Below, piece by piece: positions 27,993 through 38,233 of a DNA stretch of 64,000 nucleotides. Source of the stretch: Opitutia bacterium (GTDB taxonomy: Bacteria; Verrucomicrobiota; Verrucomicrobiia; Opitutales; UBA953); NCBI GenBank assembly GCA_003569245.1, contig BGOM01000010.1:62001-126000 (forward strand), read 5' to 3'. The notes below the pieces were generated by a model. That model worked only from the letters and a program-made list of their open reading frames with translations, ran no database searches and was not told the DNA's origin. How positions within the stretch are numbered: the stretch's first letter is position 1; each line of letters begins with the position of its first letter. A program made the translations under genes and the position numbers.

Positions 27993-29111
27993 TTAGCGGG
28001 CCTTGCCGAGCAGGTAGTCGGGATTCAGTTTCTGGAGGGCCTTGGGGACGAAGAGGCCGTCCTTGCGGATGACCTTGCCGTCGAAGCGGATCTCGCCGCC
28101 GCCGTACTCGGGGCGCTGGATGCAGACCATGTCCCAGTGGATTGACGACGTATTGCCGTTGTCGGTCGTCTCGTAGCACTTGCCCGGCGTGAAGTGGAAG
28201 GAGCCCGCGATCTTCTCGTCGAAGAGGATGTCCTGCATCGGGTTCAGGATGTGCGGGTTGAAGCCGATGGCGAACTCGCCGATGAACCGGGCGCCGCCGT
28301 CGGTATCGAGGATCTCGTTGAGCCGCTTCGTGTTGTTCGCGGTGGCTTCGACGATCTTGCCCTTGCGGAAGACCAGGCGGATGTTCTCGAAGGACACGCC
28401 CTGGTAGATGGTGGGGCAGTTGTACTGCAGGATGCCGTTGACGGAATCCTTGATCGGCGCGGTGAAGACCTCGCCGTCGGGGATGTTGTATTCGCCGCCG
28501 CAGGGGATGGCGTTCATGCCCTTGATGTTGAACTTCAGGTCGGTGCCGGGGCCGGTGATGTGGACCTCGTCGGTCTTCATCATGGCCTGCTTGAGCGCCT
28601 CCATGCCGGGGATCATGCGGGAGTAGTCGAGGGTGCAGACGCGGAAGTAGAAGTCGGCGAAACCTTCGGTGCTCATCTTGGCCTGCTGGGCCATCGACGG
28701 GGTGGGCCAGCGGAGGACGACCCACTTGGTCTTGTTCACGCGGTGGTCGAGGACCGGCCGCATCAGCTCGCCGTTGAGCTTGGCCTGGGCCGCGGGGATG
28801 TCGCTGCCCTCGAAGATGTTCTCCGAGCCGCGGACCGCGATGTAGGCCTGCATCTTCTTCATGCGGGCCAGCTCATGGTCGGCGGCCAGCTTGAACTGTT
28901 CCTTCGTGCCGCCCTTGGTCATCTCGCGGGAGATGCGGGCGCGTTGCACGTTGACCATCGGGGTGGCGCCGCGTGCGCGGGCCGCCCGGATGAGCGCGAT
29001 GACGAACTCCTCGGGGATATCGTAGGCGTCGATGAGGACGTTCTCGCCCTTCTTCAGGCGGGTGGAGAAGCCGCAGAGGACTTCGGCGAGCTGGCCGTAG
29101 CGTGGATCCAT
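27993..29111 (-). CDS. M29-family aminopeptidase (aminopeptidase T/II type)
   Basis: 372 aa. Thermophilic-type metalloaminopeptidase fold: N-terminal [27 protein letters not shown]; the metal-site segments [42 protein letters not shown], and [22 protein letters not shown]. These supply the Glu/His/Asp ligands typical of M29. ATG 29111 gives the family N-terminus. Followed immediately by rluD. Confidence 0.85.
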   Translation of the reverse strand: MDPRYGQLAEVLCGFSTRLKKGENVLIDAYDIPEEFVIALIRAARARGATPMVNVQRARISREMTKGGTKEQFKLAADHELARMKKMQAYIAVRGSENIFEGSDIPAAQAKLNGELMRPVLDHRVNKTKWVVLRWPTPSMAQQAKMSTEGFADFYFRVCTLDYSRMIPGMEALKQAMMKTDEVHITGPGTDLKFNIKGMNAIPCGGEYNIPDGEVFTAPIKDSVNGILQYNCPTIYQGVSFENIRLVFRKGKIVEATANNTKRLNEILDTDGGARFIGEFAIGFNPHILNPMQDILFDEKIAGSFHFTPGKCYETTDNGNTSSIHWDMVCIQRPEYGGGEIRFDGKVIRKDGLFVPKALQKLNPDYLLGKAR

Positions 29112-29160
29112 CACCCCAACGTGCGGAGCCCGCCCCGCTTTCCAAGCGTGAAAGGAGCGC

Positions 29161-29574
29161 TTGCGCCCCGTCCGCCGCGCCCCAGCGTGTCGGCATGGAA
29201 CCCGTCGAGCCCGTCCCGTCGCCCGCGCCCAGGCCTTGGCCGAGGCGGCCGCGTTCGACTTCGCGGTCGGCGACGAAGCCGCGGCCCTGACCAAGCTCGC
29301 CGAAGCGGTCATGGTCGACCCGGCCTGCTTCGAGGCATGGTTGGCCAAGGCTGAGGTGCACTTCGCGCTGCGCCAGTTCGACGAAGCGCTCGCCGCGGGT
29401 GAACGTGCCGCGGCGCTCCGCCCCAAGGACATCCATGCGCACACCTCGCTTTCCCGGATCTGGATGGAGCGCGGGGACAAGACCAAGGCCGAGCACCACG
29501 GCGCGCAGGCCAGGATTTTGGGGTGGGGCGACCAACTGAAGCAGCCGGAGGGGAAGCAACCGGGCGAGCTCTGA
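29161..29574 (+). CDS. small TPR-repeat protein, probably with a one-base deletion near its start
   Basis: The frame from TTG 29161 encodes 137 aa. From [23 protein letters not shown] onwards it forms two to three tetratricopeptide-like helix pairs ([55 protein letters not shown]). The first 20 residues are Arg/Pro-rich and implausible. ATG 29195 in another frame reads MEPVEP, and one added C in the C run at 29204-29206 would join it to the TPR frame. TPR proteins mediate protein contacts; the partner is unknown. Confidence 0.6.
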   Translation: MRPVRRAPACRHGTRRARPVARAQALAEAAAFDFAVGDEAAALTKLAEAVMVDPACFEAWLAKAEVHFALRQFDEALAAGERAAALRPKDIHAHTSLSRIWMERGDKTKAEHHGAQARILGWGDQLKQPEGKQPGEL

Positions 29575-29745
29575 GCGCGAGGGCAGGTCGGCCCTCCAGC
29601 CCTCGCTCAAGAAGGCACCCTTGTCTCACCCTGTGACAGCGTGTCCCGTCTAAAAGGGGGATAAAAAGGCTCCCAATCGCGTCCCTTCGGCCCGCTACCC
29701 TCGAAAAACCCCTAAATCATTTGCTTATTCCCGCTGAAAGCCTTT

Positions 29746-29762
29746 TGGCATCTGTTCTGCAT
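29746..29762 (+). promoter_or_regulatory. sigma54-like (-24/-12) element upstream of groESL
   Basis: TGGCA at 29746-29750 and TGCA at 29758-29761 place GG and GC exactly 10 nt apart, as the -24/-12 elements of RpoN promoters require. Predicted start about 29772, giving a leader of about 37 nt. No CIRCE inverted repeat is seen between 29575 and 29808, and no clean sigma70 pair with a 16-18 bp spacer was found. Confidence 0.35.
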
Positions 29763-29808
29763 TAACCCCTACGTCCTCCCGGACATCTCTCTACCAACCC
29801 ACATCACC

Positions 29809-30114
29809 ATGGCTAAACACACCAAACCCTCCGTCAAGCCCCTCGCCGACCGCGTGCTCCTGCAGCGCATCGAGGAGGCCGAAGAAATCAAGGGCGGCAT
29901 CATCATTCCCGACTCCGCCAAGGAAAAGCCGCAAGAGGCCAAGGTCATCGCCCTCGGCACCGGCGCCCTGGACAAGGACGGCAAGAAGATCGCCTTCAAC
30001 GTCAAGGTCGGCGACAAGGTCCTCATCGGCAAGTACGCCGGCACCGAGGTCAAGCTGAACGACGAGCTCTACCTGCTCCTGCGCGAGGAGGAGATCCTCG
30101 CCGTCATCGAATAA
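29809..30114 (+). CDS. groES: co-chaperonin GroES
   Basis: 101 aa. The heptameric lid of GroEL. Family stretches [32 protein letters not shown] (split here by the mobile loop [10 protein letters not shown], about residues 25-34), [15 protein letters not shown] and the C-terminal EEEILAVIE. 31 nt before groEL. Confidence 0.97.
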   Translation: MAKHTKPSVKPLADRVLLQRIEEAEEIKGGIIIPDSAKEKPQEAKVIALGTGALDKDGKKIAFNVKVGDKVLIGKYAGTEVKLNDELYLLLREEEILAVIE

Positions 30115-30145
30115 CCCTTCCTTCCCACTCTAATCCCCCACCCAC

Positions 30146-31771
<1,626 letters not shown>

Positions 31772-31800
31772 GCCCCGGGACGCGAGTCCCGCCCGCACGA

Positions 31801-31827
31801 CGGCGCCCCTCCGGGCGCCGTTTTTTT
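31801..31827 (+). terminator. rho-independent terminator after groESL
   Basis: Perfect 8 bp stem CGGCGCCC (31801-31808) / GGGCGCCG (31813-31820), 4 nt loop, followed by seven T. Confidence 0.9.
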
Positions 31828-31958
31828 GTGCCCGGTGGCCGGCGTTCTTCGGTATTTTTACGACAAAGAGGGCCTCGTTAGGTGCAAACGCCCCGAGGCG
31901 AGCGGCTCCGGGTTGCCCTCGGCGGAACAAACGGTTGTTTCCCCGTATCACCCCGCTC

Positions 31959-34874
31959 ATGCGCACCCTGTTCGCTTCCGTCTGCCTCGCGTTCCTCGCC
32001 GCGGCCGCTTCCGCCGTCACCGGTCCCGTCCGCGTCCTCTACCTCGACGCCGCCGGCGCCGAGCAGACGGCCAAGGGCCACCTGCACCCGCTCATGGCCG
32101 CGCTGGGTCGCGACGCGATCTGGTTCGACTACGCCAGCGGCGAGACGCCGTCCGCCGCCACGCTCGAACGCTACGACGCCTTGCTCGTCCGCCCCCGGGC
32201 CGATGGTTCGCCGGCGCTGAACACCTCGGTGAAGCTGCCCTCCGGCGCCACCGTCGAGGTCTTCGTCGCCAAGGAGGCGGTGGACCCCGCCGCCTTCGCC
32301 AAGGAGCTGTCCGCCCGCCTCAATCCCGCCCGCGTCGCCGACTGGCGCAAGTACGCCGAGCAGCGCGAGCCCGAGGTGCGCGAGGAGAGCCCTTGGGTCG
32401 CCAACTACGAGAAACGCGCGAAGCCCCTGACCTTGCAGAAACCCTATTCCGTCAAGGGCAGCATGGAGCGCACCCAGGTGCCGGCCGACCTCAAGCTCGT
32501 GCTCTTCGCCGCCGAGCCCGACATCATGAAGCCGATCTCGTTCGCCTGGGATGCGCGCGGCCGCCTCTGGGTCCTCGAGACCGCGGACTACCCGCACGGC
32601 GTGGTCAACGACCAGCAGGGCCAGGACCGCATCAAGATCTGCGAGGACACCGACGGCGATGGCAAGGCCGACAAGTTCACCGTCTTCGCCGATAAACTGA
32701 ATATCCCCACCGGCATCGTCTTCGCCAACGGCGGCGTCATCGTCTGCCAGGCGCCGACGTTCGTCTTCCTCAAGGATACCGACGGCGATGACAAGGCCGA
32801 CGTCCGCGAGGTCATCATGACGGGCTGGGGCATCCGTGATACCCATGCCCAGACCAGCAACCTTTCCTACGGCTACGACAACTGGCTCCGCGGGGCCGTC
32901 GGCTACAGCGGCTTCGCCGGCGAGGTCGGCGGGCAGAAGCTGAACTTCGCGATGGGTTCCTACCGTTTCACGGCCGACGGCAAGGCCCTGCAGTTCCTGC
33001 ACCAGTTCAGCAACAACACCTGGGCCCAGTCCGACAACGACGTGGGCGACGAGTTCGGCGGCACCGCCAACGGCGCCCCGATCTTCTTCGGCGGTATCCC
33101 CCACCACCTCGTGCCGAAGGGTCCCCGCGCGATGACGGCCAAGAAGATCAACGCGGTCGAGCAGGCGCACACCATCACCCCCAATTTCCGGCAGGTCGAC
33201 GTGATGGGCGGCTACACCGCCGCCGCGGGTTCCAACTTCATCTACTCGGCCGCGCTCCCGGCCCGCTACCAGGGTAAGGCCATGGTCTGCGAGCCGACCA
33301 TGAAGCTGATCGCGCTCATGGACGTCCAGGCGCAGGGCGCGGGCTACGTCGCCAAGGACGCTTTCAACCTGGTGGCCTCCTCCGACGAGTGGATGTCGCC
33401 GGTCTACTCGGCGGTCGGCCCCGACGGCGCGATCTGGTTCGCCGATTTCCAGAATTTCATCATCCAGCACAACCCGACCCCGAGCGTCGACCGCGGCGGC
33501 TTCAAGGGCACGACCGGAGTCGGCGGCGCGCACGAGAACCCGCTGCGCGACCACGCCCGGGGCCGTATCTACCGCCTCGTCGCCGCCGAGGCCCCGGTCG
33601 GCGCCAAGGCCGTCGCGCAGGGTGCCGCCCCCGCCGACCTGGTCGCCGGCCTGTCCGGCCCGACCCAGTACGGTCGCCTGCAGGCGCAGCGTCTGCTGGT
33701 CGAGGGTAAGGTGAAGGCCGCCGTGCCCGCCTTGATCCAGCTCCTCACGCAGAAGTCCGACGGCGTGGGCGCGATCCATGCGCTCTGGGCGCTCCAGGGC
33801 CTCGGCGCCCTCGACGAGGAGACGCATCAGAAAGCCCTGCTCGCCGCCTCCGCCCCGCTCCGCCGCAACGCCATCCGCGCCCTCGGCGTCGACGCCGCCG
33901 CGCAGAAGCGCTTCTTCGGCTCCGGCGTCGTCGCCGACAAGGATCCCGCCACCCGCCTCGCCGCGCTGGTGAAACTGCTCGAGTTCCCGACCAGCCCGGA
34001 GATCAAGACCCTGGTCCGCGGTCTCGCCGCCGATCCCTCCGTCCAGGCCGACGAATGGCTGAAGGAGGCCGCCAAGCTGCTCGCCAAGAAGCACCAGACC
34101 CAGGTCTACGTCGAGGGCCCGAACCTCCTGCCCAACCCCGGTTTCGAGGAGGTCGCGGCCAAGCTGCCGGTCGGCTGGAAGCGCCGCGATTACGGCAACC
34201 CGCCCGGTAACAAGGACGCCCGTTGGGAGGTCGTGACCGACCCGAAGTTCGTCCGCTCCGGGAAGACCGCCATGCGCGGCATCACCCGCGACAACGGCGA
34301 CACGAGCTTCTTCGCGGATGTCGCCCTCAAGCCGGACACGGAGTACCGCCTGAGCGCCTGGATCAAGACCCACGCGTTCCGCGGCAAGGCCAGCCTCAAC
34401 GATCACATCGGCCGCGCCGAGACCAGCACGCTGACCCGCGACGCCGACTGGACCGAGGTCGAGGTGGTGTTCAACTCCGGCAAGCGTCCGAAGGCCTCCG
34501 TCAACCTCCTCCACGTCGGCAAGGGCGATATCATCTTCGACGACGTGAAGCTCTGCGAACTGACCGTGGCGGGTGAGGCGGCCCTCGTGGCCGGCGACGC
34601 CGCGCGCGGCGAGGAGATCTTCTGGAAGCACCCGGTCGCCGGTTGCGTGAACTGCCACATGGTGAAGGGGAAGGGGAGCGCCATCGGCCCGGCCTTGGAC
34701 GGCCTCGCCACGCGCGCCACGTCCGCCTATATCAGCGAGTCCCTGCTCGAGCCGAACAAGGTGCTCGCGAAGGGTTTTGAGAAGCTGGGCGTCTCGCCCA
34801 TGCCCCCGATGGGCCTGATCCTCAAGCCGCAGGAACTCGAGGACGTGAAGGCGTTCCTCCAGACTCTTAAATAA
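31959..34874 (+). CDS. PVC-type secreted dehydrogenase-domain protein with HEAT-like, carbohydrate-binding-like and cytochrome c parts
   Basis: 971 aa. ATG 31959 begins a signal peptide (MRTLFASVCLAFLAAAASA). Order of parts: a short ThuA-like domain (VRVLYLDAAG ... LRVRP-type strands, about 20-125); a beta-propeller 'membrane-bound dehydrogenase' domain (about 155-545) with Ca-binding-like DTDGDGKADKF and DTDGDDKADVR; helical HEAT-like repeats (about 560-710); a jelly-roll CBM-like domain beginning NLLPNPGFEE (about 725-870); and cytochrome c with CVNCH heme motif (about 900) and a distal Met in SPMPPMG. Such fusions are typical of Planctomycetes and Verrucomicrobia and are thought to oxidise sugars or alcohols in the periplasm. 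No redox partner is adjacent. Confidence 0.85.
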   Translation: MRTLFASVCLAFLAAAASAVTGPVRVLYLDAAGAEQTAKGHLHPLMAALGRDAIWFDYASGETPSAATLERYDALLVRPRADGSPALNTSVKLPSGATVEVFVAKEAVDPAAFAKELSARLNPARVADWRKYAEQREPEVREESPWVANYEKRAKPLTLQKPYSVKGSMERTQVPADLKLVLFAAEPDIMKPISFAWDARGRLWVLETADYPHGVVNDQQGQDRIKICEDTDGDGKADKFTVFADKLNIPTGIVFANGGVIVCQAPTFVFLKDTDGDDKADVREVIMTGWGIRDTHAQTSNLSYGYDNWLRGAVGYSGFAGEVGGQKLNFAMGSYRFTADGKALQFLHQFSNNTWAQSDNDVGDEFGGTANGAPIFFGGIPHHLVPKGPRAMTAKKINAVEQAHTITPNFRQVDVMGGYTAAAGSNFIYSAALPARYQGKAMVCEPTMKLIALMDVQAQGAGYVAKDAFNLVASSDEWMSPVYSAVGPDGAIWFADFQNFIIQHNPTPSVDRGGFKGTTGVGGAHENPLRDHARGRIYRLVAAEAPVGAKAVAQGAAPADLVAGLSGPTQYGRLQAQRLLVEGKVKAAVPALIQLLTQKSDGVGAIHALWALQGLGALDEETHQKALLAASAPLRRNAIRALGVDAAAQKRFFGSGVVADKDPATRLAALVKLLEFPTSPEIKTLVRGLAADPSVQADEWLKEAAKLLAKKHQTQVYVEGPNLLPNPGFEEVAAKLPVGWKRRDYGNPPGNKDARWEVVTDPKFVRSGKTAMRGITRDNGDTSFFADVALKPDTEYRLSAWIKTHAFRGKASLNDHIGRAETSTLTRDADWTEVEVVFNSGKRPKASVNLLHVGKGDIIFDDVKLCELTVAGEAALVAGDAARGEEIFWKHPVAGCVNCHMVKGKGSAIGPALDGLATRATSAYISESLLEPNKVLAKGFEKLGVSPMPPMGLILKPQELEDVKAFLQTLK

Positions 34875-34901
34875 GCGAACGCGGGCGGGCCGCCAATTGG
34901 G

Positions 34902-34929
34902 TTGCCTCCGGTCCTCCGGCGGCTATCCC
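34902..34929 (+). promoter_or_regulatory. promoter, leaderless geometry, for the 34936 gene
   Basis: -35 TTGCCT (34902-34907), 16 bp spacer, -10 TATCCC (34924-34929), 6 nt to ATG 34936. Confidence 0.55.
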
Positions 34930-34935
34930 TCGCGC

Positions 34936-35430
34936 ATGGCCGTCAAACTCCAGAAAGAGACCTCCCCGCTCGCCACCATCGCCCTGCTCGCCGCCGTCAC
35001 CACGGTGACGATCCTGGTGCTGTACCTCGGGATCCCCGGTACCGGTTTCCACGGCCTGCGTGCCGGCGTGCATTTCGACATGGAAGCCGGCTTCGAGGAC
35101 GCCCGCTTCATGGACAACCGCCTGAAGTGCGAGTCCAACGAGGCCCTCCGCGAGGTCCAGGCCGCCCTCCAGGCCGTCAAGCCGGACTACCCGGTCGAAC
35201 GCGTCACCGTTAAACTCGAGAACTACGCCTCGGGCTACAAGTTCGCGGTCCGTTACGTCACTTACTACGCCCAGCGCCTCAATCTCGGCGGCGAGGGCAA
35301 ATTGTTCCGCCGTGGCGCTCAGGTCGGCGACGCCGAGCTGGACCGCGAGGTCAAGGCGAAGGACGAGGAGCTCGAGAAGGCCATCCGCGGCGCCCTCGAG
35401 AAGTATTTCAAGTCGAAGGGCGCCCAGTAA
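34936..35430 (+). CDS. hypothetical protein with one membrane helix
   Basis: 164 aa. N-terminal membrane helix (TIALLAAVTTVTILVLYLGI, about residues 14-33) and a periplasmic domain with no recognised motif. The C-terminus is a charged helix (DAELDREVKAKDEELEKAIRGALEKYF) likely to form a coiled coil. ATG 34936 is set by the promoter 6 nt upstream. Confidence 0.65.
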   Translation: MAVKLQKETSPLATIALLAAVTTVTILVLYLGIPGTGFHGLRAGVHFDMEAGFEDARFMDNRLKCESNEALREVQAALQAVKPDYPVERVTVKLENYASGYKFAVRYVTYYAQRLNLGGEGKLFRRGAQVGDAELDREVKAKDEELEKAIRGALEKYFKSKGAQ

Positions 35431-35480
35431 GGGCGGCCGCCCTTTGGGGCGCCTCCTTGGGCCGGAACCACGCCAACGAC

Positions 35481-35504
35481 AAGGCCCGGATTGCTCCGGG
35501 CCTT
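35481..35504. terminator. bidirectional hairpin between the 34936 gene and tRNA-His
   Basis: Perfect 10 bp stem AAGGCCCGGA (35481-35490) / TCCGGGCCTT (35495-35504) with a TTGC loop. There is no clear T tract on either strand, so it may act as a 3' processing or stability hairpin for both convergent transcripts. Confidence 0.6.
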
Positions 35505-35511
35505 GGAAAGG

Positions 35512-35588
35512 TGGGGTGATTGAGGGGACTTGAACCCCCGACCCCTGGTACCACAAACCAGTGCTCTAACCAACTGAGCTACAACCAC
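35512..35588 (-). tRNA. tRNA-His (anticodon GTG)
   Basis: Full cloverleaf on the minus strand. Acceptor arm GTGGTTG/CAATCAC, D-arm with AGCTCAGTTGGTTAGAGC, anticodon arm CTGGTTTGTGGTACCAG with GTG, T-arm GGGGGTTCAAGTCCCC. C73 can pair with an extra 5' G (position 35589), the -1 G that marks tRNA-His. The 3' CCA is encoded (35512-35514). Confidence 0.97.
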
Positions 35589-35619
35589 CGTTCGCCCCTT
35601 CCTTACGGAAAGGGAGTGC

Positions 35620-35648
35620 AATGCAGGGCATCCCCGAAGGATTGTCAA
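35620..35648 (-). promoter_or_regulatory. promoter of tRNA-His
   Basis: Minus strand: consensus -35 TTGACA (35643-35648), 17 bp spacer, -10 TGCATT (35620-35625), about 30 nt before the tRNA. A small hairpin (35595-35614) lies in the leader. Confidence 0.65.
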
Positions 35649-35763
35649 ACCCAGACAAATCGCGGCCTTTCGCCGCCGGCCCTCCCGGAACTTGCCCTTT
35701 CCTCGGGATTTCTTCCTTTATCCTTTCCCTTTCCCCCCGCCTCCCGCTTTCTCCAAGCCTCAC

Positions 35764-36951
35764 ATGCCTACTTTTTCCGAACTGAACCTGCCCGAGTCGG
35801 TGCTCCGCGTCCTGGGCGAGTGCGGCTACGTCAACCCGACCCCGATCCAGGAGAAGGCCATCCCCGCCGTCCTCGCCGGCCGCGACATCATCGGCGCCGC
35901 GCAGACGGGCACCGGCAAGACCGCCGCCTTCGCGCTCCCGACCCTTTCCCGCCTCGGGCCCGCCGCCGGCAAGCCCCGCTGCCTCGTCCTCGTGCCGACC
36001 CGCGAGCTCGCCGTCCAGGTCGACGAGAATTTCCAGAAATACGGCAAGTACCTCGGCACCAAGACCGCGCTCCTCTACGGCGGCGTCGGCTACGGCGTCC
36101 AGGTCAAGGCGCTCGAGGAGGGCGTCGACGTCGTCATCGCGACCCCGGGTCGCCTGCTCGACCTGCATGAGCAGAAGATCCTCGACCTGAAGTCCATCCA
36201 GATGCTCATCATGGACGAGGTGGACCGCATGCTGGACATGGGTTTCATCGAGGACGTCACCCGCATCGTCAACTACTGCCCGAAGGACCGCCAGACGCTG
36301 CTTTTCTCCGCCACGATCTCCGACGCCATCGGCCGCATCGCCGGCTGGGCCCTGAAGGATCCGGTCACCGTCGACGTGCGTACCGGCCTCGGCGCCGCCG
36401 ACACCGTCGACCACGCGATCTACCCGGTCGACGTCTTCCAGAAGTACGACCTGCTCCTCGCGCTGCTGAACAAGAGCGGCTACAAGTCCGTCATCGTGTT
36501 CACGCGCACCAAGCGCGACGCCGACCGCATCGCCGAGTGGATCGAAGGTCACGGCACCCCCGTGGCCACGATGCACGCCGACCGCACCCAGTCGGAGCGC
36601 GCCGCCGCCCTCGCCGGTTTCAAGTCGGGTAAGTTCAGCATCATGGTGGCGACGGACATCGCCTCCCGCGGCCTCGACATCCGCGGCGTGACCCACGTCA
36701 TCAACTACAACGTGCCCGAGCATGCCGAGGACTACGTCCACCGCATCGGCCGCACCGGCCGCGCCTCCGCCGAGGGCGAGGCCTTCACGCTCTACTCGCC
36801 GGACGAGATGCACCACCTGCAGCAGATCGAGCAGCTCCTGGGCCGCCCGATCGAGCGCCGCAAGCTCGACGGGTTCCGTTACTACTCCGAGCCGCAGCTG
36901 ACCCCGGGTGGCCCCAAGGCCGCCGTCGGTCCGCGCAAGCGCAACCGCTGA
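35764..36951 (+). CDS. rhlE: DEAD-box RNA helicase, RhlE type
   Basis: 395 aa. Q motif (TPIQEKAIP), motif I AQTGTGKT (about residues 46-53), Ia PTRELA, Ib TPGRLLDL, motif II MDEVD where the family normally has DEAD, motif III SAT, IV VFTRTK, V ATDIASRGLD and VI HRIGRTGRA. The Ala-to-Val change in motif II does not remove a catalytic residue and is tolerated in some members. The leader is strongly pyrimidine-rich. The stop is 2 nt before ribD. Confidence 0.93.
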   Translation: MPTFSELNLPESVLRVLGECGYVNPTPIQEKAIPAVLAGRDIIGAAQTGTGKTAAFALPTLSRLGPAAGKPRCLVLVPTRELAVQVDENFQKYGKYLGTKTALLYGGVGYGVQVKALEEGVDVVIATPGRLLDLHEQKILDLKSIQMLIMDEVDRMLDMGFIEDVTRIVNYCPKDRQTLLFSATISDAIGRIAGWALKDPVTVDVRTGLGAADTVDHAIYPVDVFQKYDLLLALLNKSGYKSVIVFTRTKRDADRIAEWIEGHGTPVATMHADRTQSERAAALAGFKSGKFSIMVATDIASRGLDIRGVTHVINYNVPEHAEDYVHRIGRTGRASAEGEAFTLYSPDEMHHLQQIEQLLGRPIERRKLDGFRYYSEPQLTPGGPKAAVGPRKRNR

Positions 36952-36953
36952 CC

Positions 36954-38042
36954 GTGTCCCGGATGTCCGCCGAGCCCCCGATGCGCCGAGCCTTGGAGCT
37001 CGCGCGAGGGGCGTGGGGCCGGACGCACCCGAACCCGATGGTCGGGGCCGTCATCACGGAGGGCGGCGTGATCGTCGCCGAAGGCTTCCACGCCGCCGCC
37101 GGTCAGCCGCATGCCGAGGTCATGGCCCTCCGCGCCCTCGGCCGCCCGCCCAAGCCGGACGCCGTCCTGCACGTCACCCTGGAGCCGTGCTGCACGCATG
37201 GCCGCACGCCGCCGTGCGTCGACGCCATCCTGCGCGCGGGCCTGCGCACCGTGGTGATCGGCGCGACCGACCCGAATCCCGCGCACGCGGGGAAGGGCGT
37301 CCAACTGCTCCGCGCGGCCGGCGTCGCCGTCGTCGAGGGCGTCCTCGGCGAGGAATGCGCGGAACTCAACTTCCTCTTCAACCATTGGATCACGGTCGGT
37401 CGTCCCTTGCTCGCGTTGAAGGTCGCGGCGACCTTGGACGGCAAGCTCGTGCCCGCCCCGGGCGAGCCGCGCGACATCACCGGTCCGGAGGCCCGCGCCG
37501 ACGTGCATCGCTGGCGTCGGTTGTTCCCGGCGATCGCGGTGACCGCCGACACCTTGCTGGCCGACAACCCGCGGCTCACCGCCCGCGACGCCGAGGGGGA
37601 GCACGCGCCCGTCCGTTTCGTGCTCGACCGTCGCTTCCGTTCCGCCGGCCGGGCCGGCCTGCGCCTTTTCACGGACGCCTTCCGTGGTCGCACCATCGTC
37701 GTCGGTCTGGCCGGCGGCGCCCGCGCCGCGGACCTCGCTTGGTATGAGGCCGAGGGCGTCACGGTCTGGGCGTTGCCCGGCGAGGAGGCCGACTTCCTGG
37801 ATGCCTGGGCCGAGCGCTGCGCCACCGAGGGTCTGACCGGCGTGCTGATCGAGGCGGGCCCGCGGTTCGCGTCCGCCTTGCTTCGCGAAGGCTCGGCCGA
37901 CTACCTGTTCGCCTATGTCGCCCCGCGATTGGGCGGCGACCCCGAGAGCCCGACCTGGTTCGAGGGGGTGGACTGCCCTCTGAGGGCCGGTAAGACCACG
38001 CTTTTCGGTCAGGACGCCCTTTTCCGGGGGTATCTAGGGTAG
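36954..38042 (+). CDS. ribD: bifunctional diaminohydroxyphosphoribosylaminopyrimidine deaminase/reductase
   Basis: 362 aa from GTG 36954 (ATG 36963 is an alternative). Second and third steps of riboflavin synthesis. The N-terminal deaminase zinc site has PHAEV and LEPCCTHGRTPPC (about residues 77-89). The C-terminal DHFR-like reductase starts near RPLLALKVAATLDGK and has the DNPRLTAR motif and GVLIEAGP. Coupled to rhlE with a 2 nt gap; other rib genes are not adjacent. Confidence 0.93.
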   Translation: MSRMSAEPPMRRALELARGAWGRTHPNPMVGAVITEGGVIVAEGFHAAAGQPHAEVMALRALGRPPKPDAVLHVTLEPCCTHGRTPPCVDAILRAGLRTVVIGATDPNPAHAGKGVQLLRAAGVAVVEGVLGEECAELNFLFNHWITVGRPLLALKVAATLDGKLVPAPGEPRDITGPEARADVHRWRRLFPAIAVTADTLLADNPRLTARDAEGEHAPVRFVLDRRFRSAGRAGLRLFTDAFRGRTIVVGLAGGARAADLAWYEAEGVTVWALPGEEADFLDAWAERCATEGLTGVLIEAGPRFASALLREGSADYLFAYVAPRLGGDPESPTWFEGVDCPLRAGKTTLFGQDALFRGYLG

Positions 38043-38077
38043 GAGAGCCTCGGGGCGACGGAAGGCTCCTAGGGCCG

Positions 38078-38102
38078 AAAAAGGCGGCCAATCGGCCTTT
38101 CC
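38078..38102 (+). terminator. possible terminator after ribD
   Basis: A short AAAGGC/GCCTTT stem with a 9 nt loop, followed by a T/C-rich stretch. Weak but well placed in the 191 bp ribD-deoA gap. The rest of the gap is AT-richer before deoA and must hold its promoter, which could not be fixed. Confidence 0.4.
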
Positions 38103-38233
38103 TCTGTCCGCAGGTGGGGCGGGGTGGCCGCTTGTCGCTTTTGGCTCGACTTTTCAAGAAAATCTTACATATCAGCGAGTCCGCCTCCCCCTGCCCAGCA
38201 GGACGGCTCTAACCTTCTAAACTCGAACACCTT

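Noticed and set aside
29575-29808. CIRCE/HrcA operator before groES
   Set aside because: The 9-9-9 TTAGCACTC inverted repeat is absent.
31878-34658. 926-codon minus-strand frame opposite the PVC dehydrogenase
   Set aside because: An antisense shadow with no motif. The plus strand has a signal peptide and clear domains.
36224-36238. DEVD in place of DEAD as an inactivated helicase
   Set aside because: Only the third residue differs. The catalytic Asp-Glu pair and all other motifs are intact.
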